From: Cryptomeria japonica | Taxonomy: Eukaryota > Streptophyta > Pinopsida > Cupressales > Cupressaceae | Length of the DNA stretch: 64,000 bases | Direction: 5' to 3' | Assembly: GCF_030272615.1 (NCBI RefSeq) | Contig: NC_081408.1 | Span: 610,891,673 to 610,955,672 of the forward strand | Part shown: positions 45,801 to 57,909 of the stretch, one piece after another | Layout of the letters: every line of letters begins with the position of its first letter | How positions within the stretch are numbered: the stretch's first letter is position 1 | The notes under the pieces: generated by a model | What the model saw: the letters and a program-made list of their open reading frames with translations, nothing else | Databases searched by the model: none | Told to the model about the DNA's origin: nothing | Position numbers and translations under genes: made by a program

Positions 45801-45852
45801 TAACTCGAAGCCAAAACTGAGGCATAGGTGTGTTTCCCGCTCCATCTTTTAT
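42807..45852. other. AT-rich non-coding sequence 3' of the ankyrin gene
   Basis: No gene recognised. AAGTCTAAATGCGTAGATAAAATG at the stop may serve in 3' processing but no clear AATAAA signal is seen. A (TA)n run lies at 43542-43562. Confidence 0.4.
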
Positions 45853-46030
45853 GAAACGGGCACCCATTTTGAAATTTATAGTACTTTAAGAAATGTGTGC
45901 CCATTTTTAGAAACGGGTACACGTTTTTAGAAACGAGTGCCCATTTTTAGAAACAGGTACCTGTTTTTAGAAACGTGTGCCCGTTTCTAAAAATCATGCA
46001 CCCATTTTTTAGAAACGTGTGCCTGTTTAG
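45853..46030. repeat. minisatellite of 20-bp near-palindromic units
   Basis: Seven to eight units of the type AAACGGGTGCCCGTTTTTAG (each about 20 bp, one 22 bp) in direct tandem from 45891, with a degenerate leader at 45853. Within each unit AAACG...CGTTT is self-complementary, so every unit can fold as a small hairpin. Confidence 0.8.
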
Positions 46031-46809
46031 GGAAATATTTTTTGAAAATAGGGGGATTCTTTAGTATGCCATGAATGCATGTGATATAACCAGGGTTCAC
46101 TAAGTGGAGCCCCTATGATATTGATAAAAAGATAGGAAAATGCTTAGATGGTAAAGTCACTTTTTTAGAACCATGCTCGTGTACAACAAACATAATTTGA
46201 TCTAAATCAAAACATTTTTCTAAAAAAATTTGGTAAAATATATGTGACATACTCAAAGATTGTTCAGGATATTTTTTTGTAATTTTTTTTTTTTTTTTTA
46301 GTGGGTAGAATGGTTGTTTTGAAAATTTCTCATGTATGAAAAGCAAAAATTGACCTAAATTTATCTCTCAATTTTATCCCCTTTTATGTTTTCTCTTCCA
46401 ATCTAGAGTGGAGTGTGTATGATAAGCATAAATTGAACTAAACATATGCTTCAATTTGGTCTTTTGAAAGTTGTCTTCTCTTCCTATGACTTTCTTTATC
46501 TTTGTGTCTATATGCTTCAATTTGGTCTTTTGAAAGTTTTCTTTTATGTTTTTGCTTTTGACGACTTCTTTCTCAATTCTTCAAGGAAAGAAAATCCTTC
46601 CTTAACATAGCCTCCAAGAAAAGATAAATAAAAAAGAAAATTTTCTTTATTCTTTTTTCTAGTTCTAAAAAAGAAAACACAAGACTTGACTCCCAAGTAT
46701 TCATAGAAAGTTGTCAAATCATTTTTTTTAATCAACAATAAAACTTTTGATTCCAACCTCCTAAAAGTAGGATAAATCAATATGCACCAAATAATTAATA
46801 AAATTAATT
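46031..46809. other. non-coding AT-rich spacer
   Basis: Nothing recognised. A word (TATGCTTCAATTTGGTCTTTTG) occurs twice at about 46445 and 46509. Confidence 0.4.
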
Positions 46810-48290
46810 ATTAATGTGAGGACTCAAAAACTTCTCTATGCTCACTGGCTTCGTTAGTGCATCCACAACAATCATTAGAGTGTCAAATTTCTCCAACTTT
46901 AGCTTTCCATCTTCAACCATAACATGAAAAAGATGAAATTGAACATCAATGTGCTTTGTTCAAGCATGAAAAGTAGGATTTTTTACTAAGCAAATGATAC
47001 TTTGATTGTCATAATAGATAATAATCCATTCTGCATCAAAAAAAATATCAGAACACAATCTCTTAATCCAAATGGCTTCCTTACAAGCATGAGTAGCTTC
47101 CATACGCTATGCTTTTGTAATGGACAAAGTGACTACAACCTACCACTTACTCATCCAACTAATAGCACCACCACACATCATGAAAATATATCCACTAGTG
47201 GATCTTCTACTATCAATGTCACATGCCCAATCTAAATCCACATATCCATGAATATTGACTAAATACTAAGGTCCAAAATGATAACAATGAAAACATAGGG
47301 AATACTCAAAAGTACCTTGCAAATATTTGAACACTCTCTTTACTGCATCCCAACCTCCAAGATTAGCAATGTACAAACTAAGGATTCCCACTACTTGGGG
47401 TAATGTCAGGCCTTGTATAGACCATAACATACATAAGACTACCAATAGAACTTGCATATGGTACTCTAGTCATGTCCTCCATCTCGGTATAATATTTTGT
47501 AAAATTTTTCATATAAAGCATCATCCCATATAATACTGGAAAAATTAATTGTCTGCAAGTTGTTATGTTAAATCTCTCCAACACTAAGTTTGCATACTTA
47601 CTTTGGCTTAACCAAATATTTATGTTAGATCTTTATCTCTTTTGATCTCAATCCTAAGAATATACCTTGTTGCACCTAGATCCTTCATCTCAGACTATTC
47701 TAATAATTGAGACTTCAAATTTTAAATCATACTTATACCATTCCCAATAAACAGCATATAATTTCCACATAATGAACTATGATAAGAATGTGACCATTAT
47801 CAAATTTGAAATACAAACAATGGTCAGATTTAGATGTCATAAATCTCAAAGATAACACAGGTATCAAATTTCTAGTACCACAATCTAGGAGATTGCTTCA
47901 AAGCATATAAAAACTTCCTCAACTTGCAAACCAAATTTTCTTTACCTTTTCCAATGAAATGCTCTGGTTGTTGCATATAAATTTCTTCATCCAAATCACC
48001 ATGAAGAAATGTTGTCTTCACATTCATCTGTTTCATTTTTAAATCTTATGATGTTTCAAGTGATAACAAGAAATGAATAGATGTCATATTTGCAATGGGA
48101 GAGAAAATCTCACCATAATCAATTCCACCCACCTAGGAATAACCGTTGCCAACCAACTGTGCCTTATGCTTCTCAATATTTCCATCTAGACCATATTTTC
48201 TTTTGAACAGCTGTTTACAACCAACAAATTTTTGTCCTTCAAACAAGGGCACCAAATCCCCATGTATCATTTTTCTTCAGTGACAACATT
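46810..48290 (-). mobile_element. antisense Ty1/copia RT and RNase H remnant
   Basis: On the minus strand, starting near 48280, pieces follow copia order: the RT region (LVPLFEGQK; FLHGDLDEEIYMQQPE at about 47950-48010; ENLVCKLRKFLYALKQSP), then the inter-domain motif MTRVPYASSIGSLMYVMV (about 47430-47480), KYLQGTFEY, DWACDIDSRRSTSGY (about 47190-47230) and the RNase H end TKHIDVQFHLF (about 46930-46960). Stops and frameshifts are many. It lacks gag and integrase and shows no LTR, so it is a 5'-truncated fragment, from a different copia lineage than the element at 1-3034. Confidence 0.8.
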
Positions 48291-48299
48291 CAAGTCACA

Positions 48300-49482
48300 T
48301 TATATAACAAGAGACACATTGTGTCAAGTTACTACCTATCTAGGTGTTAGATATAGTAGTTATTGCTACGTAGATTAGTTGATGATTGAAATTAGATTAG
48401 TGGAAACATAAAGCATTCATGTATATCATTAGTCATCTCGTTATTGCTCTTTGTTTCTAGCTCTCTTTTCTTTGTGATGTGTAGGAAGAAAAAATGTTTG
48501 TAGCAATAAGGAACCTAAGCATAGAATTTATGTCCATCTTATTTTTAATCGATTCGATCTACTTGAATATTTTTTTCCTACAAGTGTATTTGGATAGGAT
48601 CAAAATTGTGTTTAAAGAAATTATAGAACATGGATCATCAAAATTATTTGTACCATCCTACACCTCATCATTGATGCAAAAATAATAAATAAAATAAATT
48701 AATATAATTAATAAAAAATTATTATTATTTGAAGTTTGTGTGTGTGTGTGTGTGTGTGTATTTATTTTTGTACAATAATAATGTATTGTATGTTACACAA
48801 ATAATAGATACAAAATAATAAATTTGAATAGAGTGTTTTAAAAAAAATAAAAAAATAAAATATTATTAATTGTTAAATAGACAATACATAAAGTAGGTAA
48901 GTATTTTTTAGATTATAGTGTCTAATATATATTTTTTTAATTGCATAGTTAATTGATTAGATATTAATGACATCACAAATGCCATTCATTGAGACAACAT
49001 AATGTTAAAGTCAACATGTGCATTTATTATGATGTATATAATATTATATATGGAATTCAAGTCATTAATTGAGCTCACAAAATTTATAGAATAAATAAAC
49101 AATAACATGATTTTTGTAATGACTATTCCCAACATGAACCAATAGCAAGAAAGATAAATGATATTTTTTAAATTATTAAATTATAAATTAATTATAAACT
49201 ATAGAAATGTTGTTCAAAATTTTTAATTCTAAACAATGATTGGTTGAACTAATATCAAAATTGGATTGAATAAATATAGGGAGGAGCTAATACTGTTTAT
49301 CTTGAGGATGAGGATATTAGTCAAAATTGAGCTAACATAAAAGAAAAAATGAAGCATAAAATTGAGCTAACAAGATACAGAGAGATAGATAGGAAGAATA
49401 AACATAAAAGAAAACTTTCAAAAGACCAAATTGAAGCATATCGACAAGGAGATAGTGAAGTCATAGGAATAGAAGACAAGGT
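48300..49482. other. AT-rich non-coding sequence
   Basis: A (GT)n microsatellite at 48737-48760; otherwise nothing recognised. Confidence 0.5.
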
Positions 49483-50930
49483 TTGTCATACATTGGTGAA
49501 GGTGAGGCCTTTGATCCACCCGTAAGTGTTATTCCAAGTGAAGAGGAAATTGAATATGCAAATATTGCGCATGATATTAACAATGAAAATGAGAATGTAG
49601 ATATTGATATTGAAAATGTTGAACATGATATTCAAACTAGGAATGAAAATGTTGAAATTGATATTCAAAATGTTCAACATGATGTGGAATTTGGAAATGA
49701 AAATGTGGGGATTGAAAGTGAAAATGTTGGAATTGACATTGAAGGTGAAAATGTTGAACCAAGTGAACGTTATTTATCACCAAATTAAATGATAAATGAA
49801 GACCCTCCCATGGAAGAAAGACAAATTCCAAACTCAAGACCTTCAAGAACCCCTAAAAGGTTACTTGAAATTGATGAAAACATTATAGACAATCTTGAAG
49901 GCAAGAGGTCAACACAAACTGTTTGATTGTGGGCTACACAACTTTTCAACCAATATTTTAGCAATAAGACATTCACCAAGCTATCCAAATTGAAGATTCT
50001 TGTGAACAAGAAGATGAAGAAAAATTATATTATTGTTAAAAATCTTTTTAATGCTCTCAATTCCATTGGAAAGAATAAAAAAGAAAAAGAAAAGAAAGTT
50101 GTTGAAAGAGTGATTAAAACCTCCTTAGTAAGCCATCATTTGAGAAAGGTTCGCTTTATAAGATAAACTTGTTCTTATTTCAACAGAAATCATAAAAATT
50201 TGGATAGAGGACTTGCAAGAAGAGAAAGACTCGATGGTCCTCTTCCAATGATACATGGGATTTTAGAGGGAGGCTTCCACATGTTTCAATAAGAAACTAA
50301 CCGATAATGTAAAGGAGGAAATTCAACAATTTTGGCACTTTAACCCTAGATTATCGCCTAATGTAAAGGATGTTTTAAAGTTAAGAATTGGCAATCCAGA
50401 CCACACACCACATCCTAAACATTTCTTGGAATCAAGCCAAACAATATTATTCAATTTTTTTTGTGAAACACATCCAACTTTGAAAATCTCACAAAGGGAT
50501 TTTGAATCTTTGAAGCCATTTTATTATGTACCTCTTAAGATTCGTAATACTTGTTTTTGCAAATACCAGGTGAATTTTTCAATGTACCATGAAATATTAT
50601 GCTATATTCGTTCTACTTTGCATACTACCAAATTGTTATAGGAGTGTGGTGCAATGCAACTTCCAAGAGCATCGACAGACTTGCTATATCTATTTTTATA
50701 TCCTAGAGATGATGGATACTTTTTCTATAGAAATGAAAGTTTAAATGAGAAGTACTCACAATGTGGTGGCTTGTCAAAGTTCATCTTGTGTTTTCAAGAG
50801 GGCATCAAACATGAATTTGGAAAGAATATTGCTGAGAAAAAAATATATGAGATGTTCAAATATACTTTGAAGAGTGGAGGTGAAGGTTCTAGATGCGAGA
50901 TGGTTACAAAAGAATGCAATGTTGTTGTAG
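49483..50930 (+). pseudogene. unnamed transposase-like family with HGKG motif, N-terminal and middle part
   Basis: Fragments in the same order and strand: a repetitive acidic start (49483-49788) with repeated NENV and IDI words, a Lys-rich segment LWATQLFNQYFSNKTF to KKEKEKKVVERV (49924-50140), then NRNHKNLDRGLARRERLDGP (about 50180), SRLSPNVKDVLKLRIGN-like sequence (about 50340-50400), IRNTCFCKYQVNFSMYHE (about 50540-50600) and a Cys-containing part ending CEMVTKEC (about 50918). I believe this is the N-terminal half of a plant protein family seen in many decayed copies in conifers, but this is from memory and unverified. Stops and one frame change inactivate it. Confidence 0.5.
49583..49760 (+). 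repeat. in-frame minisatellite encoding NENV-IDI repeats
   Basis: Five to six units of 27-42 bases around AATGAAAATGTTG and GATATTCAAAATGTT give repeated NENVxIDIxNVxHDI. Lengths are multiples of three, so the frame is kept. Confidence 0.65.
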
Positions 50931-52129
50931 TGTCCTAAATTATGCCCAGTGCATTTATGACAAAGTTCATGATCAAGATTTTATTACTTTGACATCATGA
51001 GTTCAAAATTCAAAGTGTCCCCAATTTCCCTTAGACCTCATTTGGGATCATCTTGGTGTGGATAGCAGCACGTCATGTAGAGGTCTACGCATTGCGCTAA
51101 CATCTCATCAGATTATTGAACCTAGAATCGTATATCCCTCATCAAATATTTTCAAATGTGTGCCCCTTAACTTGAATGCATCGGTAATGGCTATTCTCTC
51201 CTGTTCATTGCATAAAAAAATCATCTTATTCATTGCAATATCTGGACACTCTTAAAAATAAATCTCTCAAGAAAACACTCTTTCATGTTCTTGGCTCTCA
51301 TTGTGATCACTTAGCTACTATTTTGCAACAACAACACTATCTTGAGCTTCATCATGGTCCTATCTCAAGAGAGGGGTTTGGTCGAAACGCTTTGTCTTCT
51401 TTCTTCTCTCTTATATTTAACATTGCATGATTTGAATTATTGCATCTTTCAATGTATCTATTGTTTAGGTGCATTTAATCTATCATTTTCATATATCTTG
51501 CAGTATGGGTTTTTCTTTATTAAGCAGAGCATGTTTCTATTGCATTTATCATCTATCATTTATCATTAAATCATATGTAGTAGCGGTTTTCCTCCATCAA
51601 CTGGGGTTAGTTTCTATTACAATCATTTTTTTTATCAAATCTATCTATCTAGTTGTCCATGGCAGTGGAAACACCAAAATGAGGGTTTGACTGAGGCAAA
51701 ACCCTACAACCCCAACATTTTCCTCCCATCTCTGTGTGTGTAGGTGGCAAACAAGTTCTGTGTGACTAAGAACAAGTTTTGGAACCTTTCAGGTCCATTC
51801 GTAGGTCTCTATCCATACATATGACAATGTGGCATGTAGACATCCCCGCAACGCACTGGCATCTAGGACCTAAGACCAAGTAGGTCCTCTGATATAATCT
51901 AATTTTGTCTTTGTATTTCAATAACCACTAGAATTTTATTATCCTCTTATATACTTCAATATTCTACAATTTCATATCTTAATTTAGTGGTTATTTTATT
52001 GATATGTTTTTATCCCCTATCTCACCTTTAGCACCAATTTAAGTGAGGTAGTGATGGATAATTTGTTCTCTAAGATTCATCATCTTAGAGGTAACAAATT
52101 CCCTCCTCTACAGTTAGTTGTTGGTTTTA
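50931..52129. other. unidentified insertion splitting the HGKG family copy
   Basis: Begins TGTCCTAAATTATGCCC directly after the CEMVTKEC segment; family similarity resumes at about 52130. It may be a solo LTR (TG start) but no CA end with a matching duplication of TGTAG was convincing. No ORF of note. Confidence 0.35.
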
Positions 52130-52905
52130 TTTTAGATTTTATGGAAAATAATTTATACGAGCATGCAAGGCATAGCCATAGGTCTCAGTGATTGGATCAA
52201 CAATTTAGGATGTGTAAGAACTATTTCCCAATTGGTACTATTATATCAATGGTCGATTTTACAAAAAACTACACATTGCAACCACAAAATGAGGTACAAG
52301 CTCGGTATTACAATTCCATTCAAAATGCTATTTTTATCCACATGACATATAGACATGTCCCTGATAGTATAGAAGAGGACATGACGATAATCAAGGAGTA
52401 TCATTTTTATATGAGTGATGATAGATCTCACTCCTCTGGGTATGTGCAACATTGTTTTGAGATTTTTTTGAGTTCTTGCAGAAAAAAGATATTGCAAGGG
52501 GCCGACATCTCAACCGGGTAGATAACTACATGAGTCAATTGAAGAATGCTCGCATGTTTTATTGGTTGATTAGAATGCATGCAAAGAGAGGTGTACCTCA
52601 TATTTAGTGTTTTTTTGAAGCTAGACATGGGAAAGGGGAGCATGATGGAGCAGGTGCATGTATGAAGAGAGATCTACTTAAGAATAAATTGAGTATTTTA
52701 GGTGCTATTCTGTCATGCACATTCTATTGTTGATTGGTGTACTTCAGCAATGTCACAAGGAGGGACACTTAATTTAGCAATGCACAGATTCTTTTGGTTG
52801 GTTGAGGAGGGCACAGTAGGACATAGATTGGATTGTCAAACAATAAAAGATTCTTCAAATATGCATTCATTTTGAAGCTCAAATAATTCATGGTACATTG
52901 AAAAC
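52130..52905 (+). pseudogene. unnamed transposase-like family with HGKG motif, C-terminal part
   Basis: Starts FMENNLYEHARHSHRSQ, then LDQQFRMCKNYFPIGT, VDFTKNYTLQPQNEVQ (about 52250-52300), ISDD-like YMSDDRSHSSGYVQHC (about 52410-52456), KNARMFYW (about 52540), FFEARHGKGEHDGAGAC (about 52608-52661) and CTSAMSQGGTLN. Three conserved acidic positions (the Asp of VDF, the Asp of the SDG-like site, here VDN at about 52517, and the Asp of HGKGEHDG) suggest an RNase H-fold DDE transposase; that is inference. A similar HGKG...DG motif occurs in unnamed animal transposon proteins as I recall. Stops and a frameshift between 52500 and 52530 inactivate it. Confidence 0.55.
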
Positions 52906-52926
52906 TCCACATGGGACATACAAAGG

Positions 52927-53079
52927 CTGAAAGAGATAGGGAAAAAAGAGGAGGAAAGATAGAACTAAGAGAAGCCAATGAAGGAGAATGAGGCAGAGGA
53001 AAGGGCCATCGAGGACAAGAGAATGATTCTGGCAAGAAAGAGGATGTTAAATAGTACATCCAGTCATTTGCCTGAATGA
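52927..53079 (+). pseudogene. DDE transposase tail, duplicated fragment
   Basis: Copy of 37027-37179: Lys/Glu-rich helical tail ending at the same stop codon position. A TAG at about 52960 and loss of the rest of the gene make it non-functional. Confidence 0.8.
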
Positions 53080-56000
53080 CATCCCTTAATGTAGGATTTT
53101 CTAAACACAATGATCCCAAATTTTTCAACACCTTCAATTTGTCAACCAACTTCCCCATCTATGACCTTTTCTATTCCTTCAAGTCATATGGCAGGGGTTG
53201 CAGCATTTACTGGCAGCCCAGGCTATTGCAGCCCAAGGGGAGGTGACGAGAACATGGAACCTGGCATAGGCTTAGGGGTAGCACCTACAGTTAGAAGAAG
53301 TTTGTTTCCCCCTTGGTTTAACTGAACTCTAGAAGGCGATATCTGTTTGTTTTTTTGTCTTTCTAATTTAGCAAGACATACCAGAATTAAGAAAAATATC
53401 CTATGAAGACATGGATTTGACATGATTTTTGTTTAATTGAATTATGCTCATCTAGTATCTTTTTTTATATGTCGATGCAATAGAAAACAAGTAATGGGAT
53501 GATTGAGGAATATGATAACCAATACATGCTTTTATTTTCCAATTATGTGCATTTCATTTGTTTTATATGTTGATGCAATTCAGAACATGTAATGGAATGA
53601 TTGAGAAAATATGTTAACGATTACATGCCTTTTATCTCCAATTATGTGCATTTCATTTCCGTTATATGTCAATGCAATTGAGAACATGTAATTGGATGAA
53701 TGAGCAAAGATGACGACTACATCATTCAGTTTTCACCAAATTGATTGATTCAATAATCAGTTGTCTACAATTATCCCCATGCTCCCTTGCCAAGTAGATC
53801 ACCAACTTGGCTACCCAAAATCAATATTGTACATGTCAAGTAGGATTTTTGCCGAGTCATTTCCGACTTGTCCTGCAAGTGGTCAAAAAAATGCCACTTC
53901 GGAGCATCAACCAAAACGTGACCGGACCCACTAGTTTAGGAGCACCAGGACATGTGTCTACTTCATTTTTATTCATGATTATGTTGGGAATAGAATGTGT
54001 GTGTGTGTGTGTGTTTGAAGGCCTATTGATTAGGCTTAGGCATTGTAATAAGCTTTGAGGCTCCAAGGTATGTCAACTTGGTCAAAGGCCTTGTATGGGA
54101 ATTTTATACATATTTTTGATGTTTATGGGTTTGCAATGTGTAGTATGTTCATTCTTGACCTTTGGTGTGAAGGCAAGACCAATTTGTAAAAAGTTGTCAA
54201 AAGTTGCAAAGTTGCAATTGTTGTCTTAAGCAACTTTTCTTGCAACATTTTCAAATATGGTTACTCCAATGGTTGGTTGGTTGCTTGTATGTGTTGGAGG
54301 TAGTTGGAGGATTTTCTTGGCAAGATATAGTCCTGGAGGAACAATTCCTACTAGTTAGAGAGATGATTTGGAATGAAATTCTTGTCTTCAAGCTAAACGG
54401 TTACAAAGTTTTTTCTGCATTTTCCTTGAGTCTCTGTTCTTGCATGATTCCTTACAAAGAGTGGGAATGAATTAAGCATTTGGAAAGTTGAAGTAGAGGT
54501 TCACCAACCATTTGGAGTTGATCTAAGGTCTTGAAACATTTGGGTTTGAGAGAAAGAGAATTTTCCATCCCACTGGTCTTGTAAAACCCTCAAACCAAGG
54601 GTTTGGATGCAAACAGTGGCACAAATCAACATCCCTCAATGGGATCGATCTGAAACCTAGGAGTATGTTGATTTTGCATGTATATTAAAGGTTCCTGGTG
54701 GTTGTGAAGACAAGAGGTATCATTTGTCTATCCTAAGATGATACCCTAGGCTTGACATCAATCATGTGGCAAGCATGTGCAGTAGGAAAAGAAGGTAGAA
54801 ACCCTGAACAACAGATTGGTGGATGGTAAAACTAGGAATGTGAAGGACCCTTTGGTATGTGAATATCCTTGGAAAGTGACAATCTTTCATTTGTTTATGA
54901 GTGGTGAATCTTTTGAGAGCTTAAACCCCAATACCGGCTAGAAGAGGAAAAATAGGGTCAGTAGGGTTTGACCATCCGTACTCGAAACCTAGATACAAAA
55001 GTTTGGAATCTTGTATAATGCCCAAAAGGGTATCCAAATATCAAATTTATTAAAGGTCGTGTTCAAGTAGATTGTGAGGCAAACCAAGAAAATTTTGATT
55101 GGAGGGCTAATTGCTTGTAGCCCTATTTCCTAGGTATAATAGAGCAAACGACACAAAAGGCTAATAAAAACCCATCTAAGGGGTAAATATCTATGAAAAT
55201 TCCATATAACACATGTGTAAACATTCACACAAGTCAAATTCCACCTTGTGAGTAAAGATCCTGCTGCTTGGGGTGTGGGGTTGTTAGGTGTCTTTGGTTG
55301 AAGGCTTGGAACCTAAGGGATAGGAGACTCCTTGTCAGTTGTGAGTTGTCCTAAGTAGAGAGATCCTTGGGAAGTATCTAGGGAAAGTTCTAGTAACCTT
55401 GAGAAGGTTAAATACATTTGTCCATTGGGTGACACCTAATGGAGACGTTTATTGAGCAAAAACCAAAGAAAGTGATTGAACATCCCATATCTCTCTGCAT
55501 CACCCACCCCCGAAACCTAGCACACTTTCTACCCACATTATATGGGGTGGCTATGTGATGATCAACCACTTTCACACCCTACCAACCATCTACTCCGCCT
55601 AATAATCCCATCGCCACATTCAAATTCCAATTTCAATAGTATTAACTACACGTCAACTCTCCTTTCTTGCACTTCCATAATTGACTACAACGAGAACAAA
55701 CAACCATTTAAATGCCTTTATACTTGTGAATTCTGATACATAGACCTTTCAATATGAATGTTTAAGTGCAACATAAATCACGAGTACAAATTTTTCAAAT
55801 GATAGCATGTCCTCGTTGTGTAGAATTATGAGGATGGCATGTCCTTATCATGTGAGTTAATGTATTTGTGCCAATTGTTGAGACCTTGGCCCAATCATCA
55901 CATTACATGTGAATAGATTGAATGTAATAGAAGAGTCTTGTCATAAACTAGTAAGTGGACCTTTCAAGTTCGGTTGTGCTAGTTATGGCCCTTGGGCCTA

Positions 56001-56550
56001 TACCTTTTTTTATTACTACCAGTTATGTCCTCCTGAACAATATGGTCTAGGAATATGTACATACATACATGTACATATATGCACCATTGATAAGGAGGGA
56101 GAAGGGATGCATAATTAATGTATAAGGGTTCACATTTTTCACTTTTATTGTACAAAGGGTTTGAGTGTTTCAAATTTGATTTAGAGTTCTAATTTCACTT
56201 TTTCTGTCAAAGGGTCTTGAAATGGGGCAGCCAACTCAAAGGTCTACATGGGCATCACTCAAAGTTGGTCTTTGGGTCCATGTGGCATGCCACTTGGACC
56301 CGAAAGTTAGGGCATGCACATTCTGGTTCCTCTACCCTAGCCACCTTAGAAAACGCATACATATACACATGTAAATACATAAATGTATATACATGTACAT
56401 ACGTACATGTATAGACATGTACATATACGCATGCACATACATATATGCATATACATGTACATACATATATGTATTTACATGATTTATACATACAAAACAT
56501 ATATATGTTTGTGTGTATATATGTATGTATATATGTTTGTATGTATGTAT

Positions 56551-56584
<34 letters not shown>

Positions 56585-56626
56585 GTATATGTATATATAT
56601 ATATGTATATATATATATATGTATAT

Positions 56627-56660
<34 letters not shown>

Positions 56661-56718
56661 ATATAAAGTCTATCAACTGTCTGCGCTGCATTTCATTTCT
56701 ACTTTTTTGGTTGTGCAG
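53080..56718. other. non-coding part of copy B
   Basis: Homologous to intron 1 of the ankyrin gene. The threefold 97-bp repeat lies at about 53470-53712. No gene seen. Confidence 0.6.
56345..56666. repeat. expanded TA/ACATGTACATA microsatellite
   Basis: Copy A has about 145 bp at this place; here the block is about 320 bp and includes long (TATATATG)n and (TA)n runs ending next to TCTATCAACTGTC. Confidence 0.85.
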
Positions 56719-57909
56719 ATGTAATTGAGAAGCTTTTACACCACAAACCTGAAATTGCCACACAAGTAGATAATTTCGACAGAACTCCGTTGCACATGGC
56801 TGCGTTGCTTCCATATCTCCATTATTTCCTAACTGGAAAGATGCTTATAAGAAATGATTCTGGTTACAAAGTGGACAAGAATAAGCAGTCTGCACTTCAC
56901 GTTGCAGTCAAAGAAGGGAACGCAGCTTTAGTGGATGTGATACTATATTACAGCCTAGAAATGGTCGACAACGATGGTAGAATTGCTTTGCATTTGTCAG
57001 AAGTGGACGATATCGCCTGAAAACTATAATATGCTCGGTAACGTCAGAAAGACTGATAAATTGCATTGATAAGAAAGGGCAAACGGCATTAGATATTGCA
57101 CTAGAGAAGCAGAATGATGACCCTGAACTTTACAGGGCTGTAAGTGATTTGATTCTCAATGAATTAAAACTGTTTGGTTCTTTTTAGAATTATTTTTAAA
57201 TATTAGTTTGATTGATAATTAAAGTAATTTTTTATTAATAAATAAAGATAGTTATTTATATTTTTGTGATGCTTGAGACATAAAATATTCGTAAAAATTT
57301 TATTTAGATAGAAAAGGCTTGAAATCATGCAAAATACTAATTTAATCTTGGAGTGTTCATGTCTTATGGAGAGGACAGATTTTCTTATTATTCTATTTAT
57401 TTGTCCAACTATTTTCAATATTTAGAATTATGTTAATGATGATGTAAAATAAGAGATTTTATATTATTTAATTTTAAGAATGTTATTATTATTTTGACTA
57501 GAATTAAATTTAAAATGAACGGACCTTGTTGCAGATTATAGAATATTTAAGTCAACATAGTGCTGTCAAGAAAATATTTGATGAGGTCTCAACTTCAAGA
57601 ACCACCCCATCAACTAACACCCTGGGGTGGAACTCAAATCTCATATCCTAATTGCAACGGTTGCTTTCGCACCTACTTTCACTCTACCGGGGGTCCGGGA
57701 GGTACAGGCAACCAATCACAGGGCCCACCAATCTCTTCAAGCTTTTTTTGATATTTGACACGTTGGCTTTCTGTTTTTCCATTGCTTCTGCTATCCTCCT
57801 TAATTTTGCAGGTTTTCGTAGCCATGTAGAAGATTCGGTCATAACTGAGTTCAGTTTGCAAGCGTTATATATAGCATTGGTATCATTATCATTAACATTT
57901 GGTGCAGCA
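56719..57909 (+). pseudogene. ankyrin/PGG pseudogene, exons 2 and 3 only
   Basis: Exon 2 (56719-57139) keeps the acceptor GTGCAG and the donor GTAAGT, but a net loss of about 28 bases after GCTTTGCAT shifts the frame and gives a TGA at 57018-57020. Exon 3 (from 57535, acceptor intact) lacks about 11 bases at CTCATATCC and a further segment at the PGG loop, and is cut off at 57909 in the middle of the membrane region. Exon 1 is absent. It is a dead partial copy of the gene at 22456-42806. Confidence 0.92.

Larger units (their letters stand above)
52927..57909. repeat. segmental duplication, copy B
   Basis: Matches 37027-42390 in the same orientation with many small differences. It lacks about 265 bp corresponding to about 40700-40965, has an expanded TA-rich microsatellite, and stops inside exon 3. 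Left edge GGCTGAAAGAGATAGG is inside the transposase tail. Confidence 0.88.

Noticed and set aside
50931-52129. Solo LTR flanked by TGTAG
   Set aside because: TGTAG occurs after CA at more than one place, and none joins cleanly to the resumed coding sequence.
56332-56814. ORFs rich in Ile, Tyr and Val on both strands
   Set aside because: Produced by the TA-rich microsatellite.
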